A program made the position numbers and the translations under genes. Shown one piece after another: positions 26,004 through 32,686 of a stretch of DNA of 32,686 bases. Under the pieces are notes generated by a model that did no database searches, was not told where the DNA came from, and was given only the letters and a program-made list of their open reading frames with translations. Position 1 is the stretch's first letter. Each line of letters opens with the position of its first letter. Source of the DNA: Psychrobacter sp. 72-O-c (lineage in GTDB: Bacteria > Pseudomonadota > Gammaproteobacteria > Pseudomonadales > Moraxellaceae); contig NZ_CAJHBI010000033.1 of assembly GCF_904846605.1 (NCBI RefSeq), positions 1 to 32,686 of the forward strand, written 5' to 3'.

Positions 26004-26720
26004 ATGGCAAATTTTAACACCCACTTAAACGGCGCATTTGCGGTAAGTGGTGCGATGGGCTTAACCGTTTATAAAGCCGGTCTGTTGAATGACTCAGGGT
26101 TTTTAATATGCGTGGCGCTCGGCACGATAGGCGGACTGCTGCCTGATCTAGACTCTGATAACTCGACCCCGATTAAACTGGGCTTTAACATTGCATCCTT
26201 TATCTTTGCCTTTGGGCTGGTGATGCATTGGCGCAGTGAGCTAAGCTTACTGGCCTTAATAGCGCTCTGGCTGGCGGGTTACGGTTTTATGCGTTATGTG
26301 GTCTTTCAGATATTTACTAGCATGACTGTGCATCGCGGTGTTATTCACTCGGTTCCCTATATGGCAATACTAGGGCTAGGGCTGACATATTTGAGCTATT
26401 ATGCAGTACACAATCCGCTAACGGCCAGCTGGTTTTACGGTCTATTCTTATTCGGTGGCGCAATGGTACATTTGCTACTAGATGAGATGTACAGCGTGAA
26501 TCTATCAGGGATGACCATGAAGCGCTCGTCCGGTACGGCGATGAAATTCTATCAACACAAAGACCGCTGGTGGTATCTAATATTATATGCACTACTGGCG
26601 TTACTGGTATTCGCCGCCCCGCCTTTTGCACCGTTTTGGGAACAGCTGCGCGATCCTGCCCCTTGGGCAAAGCTCAAAGTCGGCATGCTACCTACCTTTA
26701 TAAAAAACTTGTTATCTTGA
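26004..26720 (+). CDS. YdjM-family membrane-bound metal-dependent hydrolase
   Basis: This 238-residue inner-membrane protein of the DUF457/YdjM family starts MANFNTHLNGAF, a typical opening with a conserved His. GGLLPDLDSDNS, TVHRGVIHSVPY and MVHLLLDEMYSVN supply the conserved Asp and His residues thought to bind metal. Four or five hydrophobic helices fill the rest. In E. coli YdjM belongs to the LexA regulon; no clear LexA box is visible upstream here. Substrate unknown. It is followed by ychJ after 31 bases, probably in one transcript. Confidence 0.87.
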   Translation: MANFNTHLNGAFAVSGAMGLTVYKAGLLNDSGFLICVALGTIGGLLPDLDSDNSTPIKLGFNIASFIFAFGLVMHWRSELSLLALIALWLAGYGFMRYVVFQIFTSMTVHRGVIHSVPYMAILGLGLTYLSYYAVHNPLTASWFYGLFLFGGAMVHLLLDEMYSVNLSGMTMKRSSGTAMKFYQHKDRWWYLILYALLALLVFAAPPFAPFWEQLRDPAPWAKLKVGMLPTFIKNLLS

Positions 26721-26751
26721 AAGTATTATTTATTAATCATTAGAGTACCCT

Positions 26752-27300
26752 ATGCCACTTTCTAAAAAAAATTGCCCTTGCCAAATCAATCCGTCATTAG
26801 AAACAATAAGCACACCATTAGCTTATGAAGACTGCTGTCAGCCTTATCATAACAATATTGATAAAGCTGAAGGCGTTCAAGCTGAGAGCGCTGAACGGCT
26901 GATGCGCACTCGTTATAGCGCGTTTGTATTGGTAAAAGCGGATTATATTGTCAAGACCACTGTGCCCGCGCAGCAGGCTTTTCTTGATATCAACGCTATT
27001 GAGTCATGGGCAAAAGAAACGGATTGGGCAGGGTTAGAGATCGTAGAACACACACCAAAACTTGGCAAACGTCATGCTCAGGTTGAGTTTAAAGCTTATT
27101 ATAATACTGAAGATGGATTACAGGCGCATCATGAGTTATCTAGCTTTGTAAAAGTGACAGACAAGACTGCTTCTGAAAATAAAGAACGCTGGTATTTCCT
27201 TGACCCAACCGTATCAATGTCGGTGAGCCAAAAGCAGCCGTGTATTTGCGGATCTGGTGAGAAGTTTAAGCGGTGTTGTGGGGTTTATTTAGCTAATTAA
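26752..27300 (+). CDS. ychJ: YchJ family SEC-C motif protein (UPF0225)
   Basis: The 182-residue protein has an N-terminal CPCQ...CCQPYH motif and a C-terminal SEC-C motif, CICGSGEKFKRCC, both zinc-binding, flanking the NTF2-like YchJ core with RLMRTRYSAFVLVKADYIVKTT. Domain order and length match UPF0225. The biochemical function is unestablished. Its TAA stop overlaps the stop codon of the convergent PIN gene by 4 bases. Confidence 0.92.
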   Translation: MPLSKKNCPCQINPSLETISTPLAYEDCCQPYHNNIDKAEGVQAESAERLMRTRYSAFVLVKADYIVKTTVPAQQAFLDINAIESWAKETDWAGLEIVEHTPKLGKRHAQVEFKAYYNTEDGLQAHHELSSFVKVTDKTASENKERWYFLDPTVSMSVSQKQPCICGSGEKFKRCCGVYLAN

Positions 27301-27761
27301 AGCGCTTGATAACGATTATATAATTCTTCTATTTGCCCAATATGTTTGTCATTAGATAATAATTCTATCCCGTTTATCTTGGCAGTTGCGAAATGAAAAA
27401 CATCAAGTTTTCGTTTCTCTAAATTCTTTGATATGCCTTTGTTCTCAGATTCATACTTGTCTAAACGATATAAATTAGTAGCTAAATCTGTCACGTCTTT
27501 ACTGATATCTAGCCAAGTAAATTCCTCAACAGCCGCTTTAAGCTTAACAAAGTCTTCACTTTCAGTTTGCCATCCGAACTTTCTTAGAAACTCATACCTC
27601 AGCAATGGCGTAATAACCAATTCGACATTGTCATCATTGACTAATGCCAATAAATCCGTCAGCCGTTCAATAAGATTGGCATCGTTTTCGTCAATGTTTT
27701 TACCTTCTAAAAGATAGGTTAGGAAATTTGAGTCCAGTAGTTTAGCAATCTCTATATCCAT
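27297..27761 (-). CDS. PIN-domain nuclease, partner of the upstream ATPase
   Basis: This 154-residue protein has the acidic active-site pattern of PIN ribonucleases: D10 (LLDSNFL), E57 (LLRYEFLR), D120 (KLDVFHFATA) and D138 (LLSNDKH). All four metal-binding positions are kept, so it is likely active against RNA or single-stranded nucleic acid. It starts 2 bases after the ATPase stop (TAATAATG), showing translational coupling. No antitoxin-like gene is beside it; its partner is the ATPase, not a VapB-type DNA-binding protein. This argues for ATPase-controlled nuclease activity rather than an ordinary VapBC toxin. The stop codon overlaps that of ychJ. Confidence 0.8.
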   Translation of the reverse strand: MDIEIAKLLDSNFLTYLLEGKNIDENDANLIERLTDLLALVNDDNVELVITPLLRYEFLRKFGWQTESEDFVKLKAAVEEFTWLDISKDVTDLATNLYRLDKYESENKGISKNLEKRKLDVFHFATAKINGIELLSNDKHIGQIEELYNRYQAL

Positions 27762-27763
27762 TA

Positions 27764-28930
27764 TTATTGCGTTCCTTCTTTGAGCTCATTAATCCGTTTT
27801 TCTAACAGTTCAGACAACATTTTCTTAGCATTCTTTTGCTGTGGTGCATTATCACGCTCTAGCTTAAGACGATTGATATCGATATCAAAGGCATCTTTCA
27901 ATAAGTCTACAAAGGCTGCATTATTAGGATGCTCTATCAGCTCAGTTTTTACTACGCCATCCTCTTTATCTCTGTACAGCTCATAGGCTTCACCATGTTG
28001 CAATTGGCTAAGCACGATAGCGGAATGGGTCGTAATATAAAAGGTAGTATTAGGAAATAGACGTTTTAGAGTGGGAATAATAGTCGCTTGCCATTTGGTA
28101 TGTAGGTGGCTTTCAATTTCATCTATAAAGACCACGCCTTTTACGTGAGCGATGTTGGTTTCGTTAGTGAAATAGCTGTAGCCAGCAATAATAGATTGCA
28201 TAATTTTGAGTAAGGAAGCGAAACCACTAGATAGCTCTGATAGTTCGGTTTTCTTATTAGCGACTTTTATAAACACGCGATTATTGCCTGAAATTTCTAA
28301 AAACTCTGGATCAACACGCTCATCCACTTTGCTGAGCAAACTTAATAACACCTTTATTTCTAATTCTCTATTATCTTCTTTTGCTTGATAAGGATTAGCA
28401 GATTGAGCGCGTTGAATAACCCATTCATGAATATCAATATCCATGTTAACGGACTGGAATTTCTTCTCACTAGTAAATATTTTTGCTAAGTATTTATAAT
28501 AATTCAACCTTCTATCTTCATAACTTCCAATTTCATTGATACTTTTTCGTTCTATCTTCATATCACCACGACCTTGCGCTCCTACAAAAACTGAAGGTAT
28601 CGTATGAGGTTTTGTCGATAAATTGAAATTAAGCTGTGATGCAAAATTACTCTTATGTATAAAACTCTCTTTAGTTATATTAGATAAATCTAAGAAGTAG
28701 CTTTTAGAATTTAGCGATTTAAATAATTTATTTTCAAAATTAAAACCTATATCACTTTTGATAAAAAAATCATTATGAAGAAATAGAGTAATAAACAACG
28801 CTTCCAAACACTTAGTCTTGCCAATACCATTTTCACCAATTAGACAATATACTCTCTGCTCAGGTTGAAAGCTAAGATGCACATCCCCTACCCCTACCAG
28901 CTTTTTTATTTGAATATCATTGCCTAACAT
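27764..28930 (-). CDS. ABC/AAA_21-type ATPase of a two-gene ATPase-PIN module
   Basis: This 388-residue protein has the split ABC-type ATPase layout of AAA_15/AAA_21/OLD-like proteins: Walker A GENGIGKT (32-39), an ABC signature-like ELSSGFASLLKI (231-242), Walker B VVFIDEIESHLH (265-276) and an H-loop ITTHSAIVLSQL (298-309). The middle (50-225) is a variable helical region and the C-terminus ends in a charged helix. There is no fused nuclease domain; the adjacent PIN protein would be the effector. The gene is visibly AT-richer than its neighbours, which suggests acquisition. An AGGTG site precedes the ATG. It is similar in architecture to PtuA (Septu) and AriA (PARIS), but the partner differs. 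Confidence 0.82.
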   Translation of the reverse strand: MLGNDIQIKKLVGVGDVHLSFQPEQRVYCLIGENGIGKTKCLEALFITLFLHNDFFIKSDIGFNFENKLFKSLNSKSYFLDLSNITKESFIHKSNFASQLNFNLSTKPHTIPSVFVGAQGRGDMKIERKSINEIGSYEDRRLNYYKYLAKIFTSEKKFQSVNMDIDIHEWVIQRAQSANPYQAKEDNRELEIKVLLSLLSKVDERVDPEFLEISGNNRVFIKVANKKTELSELSSGFASLLKIMQSIIAGYSYFTNETNIAHVKGVVFIDEIESHLHTKWQATIIPTLKRLFPNTTFYITTHSAIVLSQLQHGEAYELYRDKEDGVVKTELIEHPNNAAFVDLLKDAFDIDINRLKLERDNAPQQKNAKKMLSELLEKRINELKEGTQ

Positions 28931-29008
28931 GGCTACACCTAATATTGAGTTGAATGCTACTTTAATAATGGAACACTTGGTTTAAGAGTACAAGTAAACT
29001 ATCCGCCC

Positions 29009-29917
29009 TTAAATACTCGCCCCAACTGACCGCGCAATCGCAACCCCTTCGTCAATAGTCAAAAACTTCCGCTGACTTGGACTGTCTTTATATAGAATCT
29101 CGCCATCTTGGAAGATAAGGCATTCATTGACAGCTAATTGCTGCCATTTTTCATTGTTAGTCAGTGGAACGGTCACTAGAATGGTCACTTTATCTTTGTC
29201 TGTAGTCACGTCACCAAAATTAATCGCTAGATCATCATCTGCCAATTTTGCTTCACCGAATGGTGCTTGGCGAGTCAAATAAAACAGTAAACTACCGGCA
29301 TAAGCCAATTGCCATCTGCCATTCGATATCAGACAGTTAAAGAGACCATTCGCGGACAGATAACGACATTGGGTGGTCAGAAAGTTAAACAACGTTTGGT
29401 CATCAGGACGCGACTTGAAGCTACTTTTGAGTCGGTTAACTAAGTAACAAAATGCCATCTCAGAGTCCGTCGAGCCAACTGGTTGGCAGTGCGAGGCATT
29501 ACCATTGTCTTGCAGACGCTGACAGCGTTTAATAAATTCACTATTCATCTGGCCGTTATGCGCAAACACCCACTGCTCGCCCCATACTTCACGGACAAAG
29601 GGATGAGTGTTAGCCAAGCAGTTTTGACCTTGGGTAGCCTTTCGGATATGGGCAATGACATTCATGGCTTTAATAGGATAATTATTTACTAAGTCCGCGA
29701 CTGGGGATAGATGACTGGGGCGATTGTCATGAAACAAGCGCAAACCAGTTGAAACACTTTCTGAGTCCGCATTAATATTGCAGTCACTACGCTCAAAAAA
29801 CGCAATACCGAAGCCATCTTCATGACTGTCCGTCATACCGCCACGCCGACGAAATCCTGCAAAGCTAAAACCGATATCCGTTGGCGTATTACAGTTCATT
29901 CCTAAGAGTTGGCACAT
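29009..29917 (-). CDS. Class II glutamine amidotransferase, YafJ type
   Basis: The 302-residue protein begins MCQLLGMNCN; after removal of Met, Cys becomes the N-terminal nucleophile of the Ntn amidotransferase fold. RRGGMTDSHEDGFGIAFFE, VIAHIRKATQG, NTHPFVRE and WVFAHNGQMN are the glutaminase signatures, and GSTDSEMAFCYL follows. YafJ-type enzymes are stand-alone glutaminase domains whose acceptor is generally unknown. The start codon directly abuts the stop of the DUF2007 gene, so the two are one operon. The ATPase gene begins 78 bases downstream on the same strand. Confidence 0.9.
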   Translation of the reverse strand: MCQLLGMNCNTPTDIGFSFAGFRRRGGMTDSHEDGFGIAFFERSDCNINADSESVSTGLRLFHDNRPSHLSPVADLVNNYPIKAMNVIAHIRKATQGQNCLANTHPFVREVWGEQWVFAHNGQMNSEFIKRCQRLQDNGNASHCQPVGSTDSEMAFCYLVNRLKSSFKSRPDDQTLFNFLTTQCRYLSANGLFNCLISNGRWQLAYAGSLLFYLTRQAPFGEAKLADDDLAINFGDVTTDKDKVTILVTVPLTNNEKWQQLAVNECLIFQDGEILYKDSPSQRKFLTIDEGVAIARSVGASI

Positions 29918-30238
29918 CTATGTTTTACCGCCTTTATGATCTGGTGTGGTACGATTTATCTGAGTATCTGACACAATTCCAAGTTCGGCATCGCTCATTT
30001 TATCCAGCAGCATCTCACCATCGGTATCGGCAACAGTAGTGCTTAAGATACGTTGAGCTTGCTCCAGATCCGTATCTTGTACCCAGAGTACAATGCCGGA
30101 GTTCATACCTGGGATGGCGCTAAGTGCTTGTAGAGAGACAGTAATACCGTTATTACGGAGCAAGTTGGCGTGGAGCTCGCCTTGCATATTGGTATCGTAG
30201 CGTACCAGTTTGTGCCAGTTATCGACTTGATCGGTCAT
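29918..30238 (-). CDS. DUF2007 family protein
   Basis: The 106-residue protein has the small alpha/beta fold signature of DUF2007: WHKLVRYDTNMQGELHANLL, a strand with NGITVSL, and VLWVQDTDLEQAQRIL. The domain occurs in putative signalling proteins and resembles PII-like folds; its ligand is unknown. It lies in a unit thrB, this gene, yafJ on the minus strand, with a 52-base gap upstream and no gap downstream. Confidence 0.8.
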   Translation of the reverse strand: MTDQVDNWHKLVRYDTNMQGELHANLLRNNGITVSLQALSAIPGMNSGIVLWVQDTDLEQAQRILSTTVADTDGEMLLDKMSDAELGIVSDTQINRTTPDHKGGKT

Positions 30239-30290
30239 GAGGCCGCCTTTAGGAATTGAGGAATGAATGATTCAGTAATAAAAAGAATAT

Positions 30291-31496
30291 TTATGACAAT
30301 TGATCTAGTGTGTATTTTTTGATTTCAAAATTACTGTCAGTATTTAAATGCTCTTGTGCTTGTTGGGCTTGGGTCTCGCTGCTAAAAACACCTTTTATCT
30401 GACTGTCTGTCTTATCAGTATCTAGAAGTACAAAGACCACATTTTGCTCTTTTTCGACATGTGACCAATGATAAGCGGCCAATCGTTTCATCAGGTCAGG
30501 ATTTTTGACCATGATATTATCGCCAGTGCGTCCTTCAGTACGGTTATAATGAATAACGTTGAGACGTAGTAGCCAGAATATCACAGCCGCTTTTGCCAGC
30601 ATCACTGGCAATGCTTTCTTCTCATCTTCCCCAAGCGCTCTTTTTGATTCATAACCTTGTAGAAAGGTGGCCATTTTACTGCGGTCAAAATCGACCGATT
30701 CGCCTTGTTCAGCGCCACCCCACGTGGTACAAAAATCATTAATAGTAATCGCTATGTCCATCAAATAATGATCGACACTGACTTCAGTAAAGTCTAACAG
30801 ACCCGTAAGACGCTCGTTGCCTTTTTGGCTGTTATTTGATAGCAAGTCCCACAAGGTATTATCAGCAAACATATCTAAATGACACAGTCCTGTTGGCAGT
30901 GTTGCCAGTGGCAATTCAGTGTAAGAGTGCCAAATATCGCTCATCAGCTTGGCTTCATCGCTTGGCATAAATTGCATTTCGCGATCACGCACTTCCGCCC
31001 ACGGATATAGTGGCACGCCATAATCTTCGGCAGGTTGCAGCTCTTGTAGAGTTGCATGTAATACCGCCAGCGACTCGCCTATTTTATGACACATGCTTTG
31101 GGTGGTTTGCTCAGGATGTGTGCCTGCCAGACAGGGCACTACCGTAATCGCTTTGTCTTCATAGTGAATGACATAGCGTTTATCATCACTCAAATTATCG
31201 TCGTTATCAGCCCCTGACTCAATACCTGAATCAAGCAGTGCCAGCGGTGCCGCAACCGGTAATTTGCCATTTAGCTTGTTTAAAATGACCGCCATTTTTT
31301 CAATATCAGCAGGTGGGCGTTCTTCAAATAAAGTAAATACGTAAGAGTGCTCGCCATCTGCATCGTCAGTCGTTTGAATAAACCAGTTAGAGTTTTTTAT
31401 CCCTTGGGTAATAGGAATGGCACGGGCAAATTGGACACCAAAACTTTGACAAAATGCGGCAAACTGATCATCGGTTAACTGGGTATAAACGGACAT
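30291..31496 (-). CDS. thrB: Homoserine kinase, type II (APH fold), with C-terminal extension
   Basis: The enzyme phosphorylates homoserine with ATP in threonine synthesis. It belongs to the aminoglycoside phosphotransferase-fold ThrB of pseudomonads, not the GHMP-type of E. coli. Visible marks are GIKNSNWFIQTT and VFTLFEERP in the N-lobe, and the catalytic LCHLDMFADNTLWD plus GLLDFTEVSVDHYLMDIA in the C-lobe, giving the APH HxDxxxxN and metal-binding Asp. Relatives are near 315-320 residues, this one 401. Part of the excess is a tail of about 55 residues (VVFVLLDTD, IKGVFSSETQAQQA, FEIKKYTLDQL) that reads as a separate small domain. An acidic insert lies at about 110-125. Confidence 0.88.
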   Translation of the reverse strand: MSVYTQLTDDQFAAFCQSFGVQFARAIPITQGIKNSNWFIQTTDDADGEHSYVFTLFEERPPADIEKMAVILNKLNGKLPVAAPLALLDSGIESGADNDDNLSDDKRYVIHYEDKAITVVPCLAGTHPEQTTQSMCHKIGESLAVLHATLQELQPAEDYGVPLYPWAEVRDREMQFMPSDEAKLMSDIWHSYTELPLATLPTGLCHLDMFADNTLWDLLSNNSQKGNERLTGLLDFTEVSVDHYLMDIAITINDFCTTWGGAEQGESVDFDRSKMATFLQGYESKRALGEDEKKALPVMLAKAAVIFWLLRLNVIHYNRTEGRTGDNIMVKNPDLMKRLAAYHWSHVEKEQNVVFVLLDTDKTDSQIKGVFSSETQAQQAQEHLNTDSNFEIKKYTLDQLS

Positions 31497-31686
31497 GACA
31501 ACTCACTTATGACAATTAAGTAGAAAATTAAATTGGGACAGATTCAAATAGTGATAGCAACAATTACACCACGAATGAAAGAACTTTGATAAAAAGCGCA
31601 TTAATCTTGCGAAAATATGCCTGATATGGCGGTGATTTTGCTAGACTAGCACTTACGAAAGAATTGATTATAAGGTGAAAGTCCCT

Positions 31687-32469
31687 ATGTTAGCAAAGCG
31701 TATCATTCCTTGCTTGGACGTTGATAATGGCCGCGTGGTTAAAGGCGTGCAATTTGTCGATATTAAAGATGCTGGCGATCCAGTCGAAGTGGCAAAGCGC
31801 TACAACGAACAAGGTGCTGATGAGATTACCTTTTTGGACATTACCGCTACCAGTGATGAGCGCGATACTACTTATTATACGGTCGAACGTATGGCGGAAA
31901 CGGTATTCGTGCCGCTAACGGTCGGCGGCGGCGTGCGTAAAATAGCTGATATTCGCAACCTGCTCAATGCGGGCGCAGATAAAGTGGCGATTAATTCAGC
32001 AGCGGTATTCACTCCTGAGTTTGTCGGTGAAGCCTCACAAAAATTCGGCAACCAATGTATCGTCGTCGCCATTGATGCCAAGCGCGTTGCTGATATTAAC
32101 GTCGATGGCATTATAATCCCGCGTTGGGAGATTTTCACCCACGGTGGACGCAAACCAACCGGCATTGATGCGGTCGCTTGGGCAATCAAAATGGCCGAGC
32201 TGGGTGCTGGTGAGCTATTGGTCACCTCCATGGATGGTGATGGCACTAAAAAAGGCTATGATTTAGAGCTGATGAAGCAGATTACTCGGCAAGTAAACGT
32301 CCCGGTCATTGCGTCAGGTGGCGTTGGTAACTTGCAGCATTTAGCCGACGGCGTACTTGAAGGTGGTGTGGATGCGGTACTTGCGGCTAGTATTTTTCAC
32401 TTTGGTGAGCATACCGTTCTTGAGGCAAAGCAATACATGGCAGCGCAAGGAATACAAATGCGTCTGTAA
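31687..32469 (+). CDS. hisF: Imidazole glycerol phosphate synthase, cyclase subunit
   Basis: With HisH, this (beta/alpha)8 barrel makes imidazole glycerol phosphate and AICAR from PRFAR and ammonia in histidine synthesis. The ATG at 31687 gives [20 protein letters not shown], placing catalytic D11 and D130 (VVAIDAKR) exactly as in the family. [11 protein letters not shown] and [13 protein letters not shown] are the phosphate-binding loops. Length is 260 residues. An upstream GTG at 31675 is in frame but lies within the AAGGTG ribosome site. hisH and hisA are not next to it, and no other his gene is in the window. Confidence 0.97.
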   Translation: MLAKRIIPCLDVDNGRVVKGVQFVDIKDAGDPVEVAKRYNEQGADEITFLDITATSDERDTTYYTVERMAETVFVPLTVGGGVRKIADIRNLLNAGADKVAINSAAVFTPEFVGEASQKFGNQCIVVAIDAKRVADINVDGIIIPRWEIFTHGGRKPTGIDAVAWAIKMAELGAGELLVTSMDGDGTKKGYDLELMKQITRQVNVPVIASGGVGNLQHLADGVLEGGVDAVLAASIFHFGEHTVLEAKQYMAAQGIQMRL

Positions 32470-32560
32470 AAAAATGCTATTATAGTGCTAACTATTTATA
32501 TTCATTTGTCTGATTTTAATATATCCATAAAACCTATTATTCAACTCAATTAAAAATCTA

Positions 32561-32686
32561 GGTGGTGTATCAAAAAGTATGCTGAGTAAATAAAGGAGGG
32601 GTGCCAGCCAAAGCAAAGATGCTATATTTGAGGTTATGAAGACACAAATAGAGATTAATTGCCCCGACTGCCACAGTCCTAGTCTT
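32561..32686 (+). mobile_element. Left end of a probable IS1-family element
   Basis: From GGTGGTGTATC at 32561 onward the sequence starts like IS1-family ends (GGTG...), and 75 bases later comes a gene opening of InsA type. The distance is usual for IS1. The other end and any target duplication are beyond the window, so the boundary is an estimate. Confidence 0.55.
32636..32686 (+). CDS. IS1-family InsA-like transposase N-terminus (cut by window edge)
   Basis: The 17 visible codons read MKTQIEINCPDCHSPSL. A zinc-ribbon CPxC pair this close to the N-terminus is characteristic of InsA of IS1-family elements. The remainder lies outside, so identity and intactness are uncertain. Confidence 0.6.
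   Translation, partial: MKTQIEINCPDCHSPSL

Noticed and set aside
26341..26670. 109-codon minus-strand frame opposite the YdjM-like gene
   Set aside because: Antisense shadow of a coding region with clear motifs on the plus strand.
27297..27761. PIN protein as a plain VapC toxin
   Set aside because: No VapB-type antitoxin gene is adjacent; the tightly coupled partner is a large ATPase.
1..32686. CRISPR array, prophage or integrated plasmid
   Set aside because: No regularly spaced repeats, phage structural genes, integrase or replication genes were seen on either strand.

Overview
The window looks like a chromosomal segment of a moderate-GC gammaproteobacterium of the Moraxellaceae, most likely Psychrobacter. 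This rests on my recognition of the protein sequences (AcnA, MurE, FtsI, GltX), the split dcw cluster without mraZ, and AT-leaning codon use. No database search was possible, so the genus is an inference.

Layout. The left edge (1-116) is the end of an IS3-type insertion sequence carrying the first codons of its OrfA. It abuts about 500 bases of decayed coding sequence, then a small orphan gene (896-1138). Next come a DUF3124 lipoprotein and a KtrA/KtrB-type potassium uptake pair (minus strand), divergent from a cardiolipin synthase. A 23S rRNA methyltransferase (rlmA) converges on cls. From 7474 to 16029 the minus strand holds the first half of the division/cell-wall (dcw) cluster: rsmH, ftsL, ftsI, murE, murF, mraY. 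It ends in a strong intrinsic terminator; murD, ftsW, murG, murC, ftsQAZ and mraZ are absent here. Divergent from it is gltX, followed by a DUF3223-like small protein and a tRNA-Ala(GGC)/tRNA-Glu(TTC) pair with a near-consensus promoter and a terminator. Then follow an unrecognised four-TM protein, an EamA transporter, aconitase A, a DUF3025 protein, a YdjM-type membrane protein and a YchJ SEC-C protein.

The accessory point of interest is 27297-28930: an ABC/AAA_21-type ATPase and a PIN-domain nuclease in a tight two-gene operon (2-nt gap). The pair is AT-rich and inserted between housekeeping genes. Its architecture matches ATPase-plus-nuclease defence systems such as Septu or PARIS, but I do not recognise it as a named one. 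It is followed by a YafJ-type class II glutamine amidotransferase, a DUF2007 protein, a type II homoserine kinase (ThrB) with an unusual C-terminal add-on, and hisF. The right edge (from about 32561) is the start of a probable IS1-family element with a zinc-ribbon InsA N-terminus.

The genes serve cell-wall synthesis and division (rsmH to mraY), membrane lipid (cls), K+ homeostasis (ktrAB), translation (gltX, two tRNAs, rlmA), central metabolism (acnA) and amino-acid synthesis (thrB, hisF). The window is bounded by two different IS elements.
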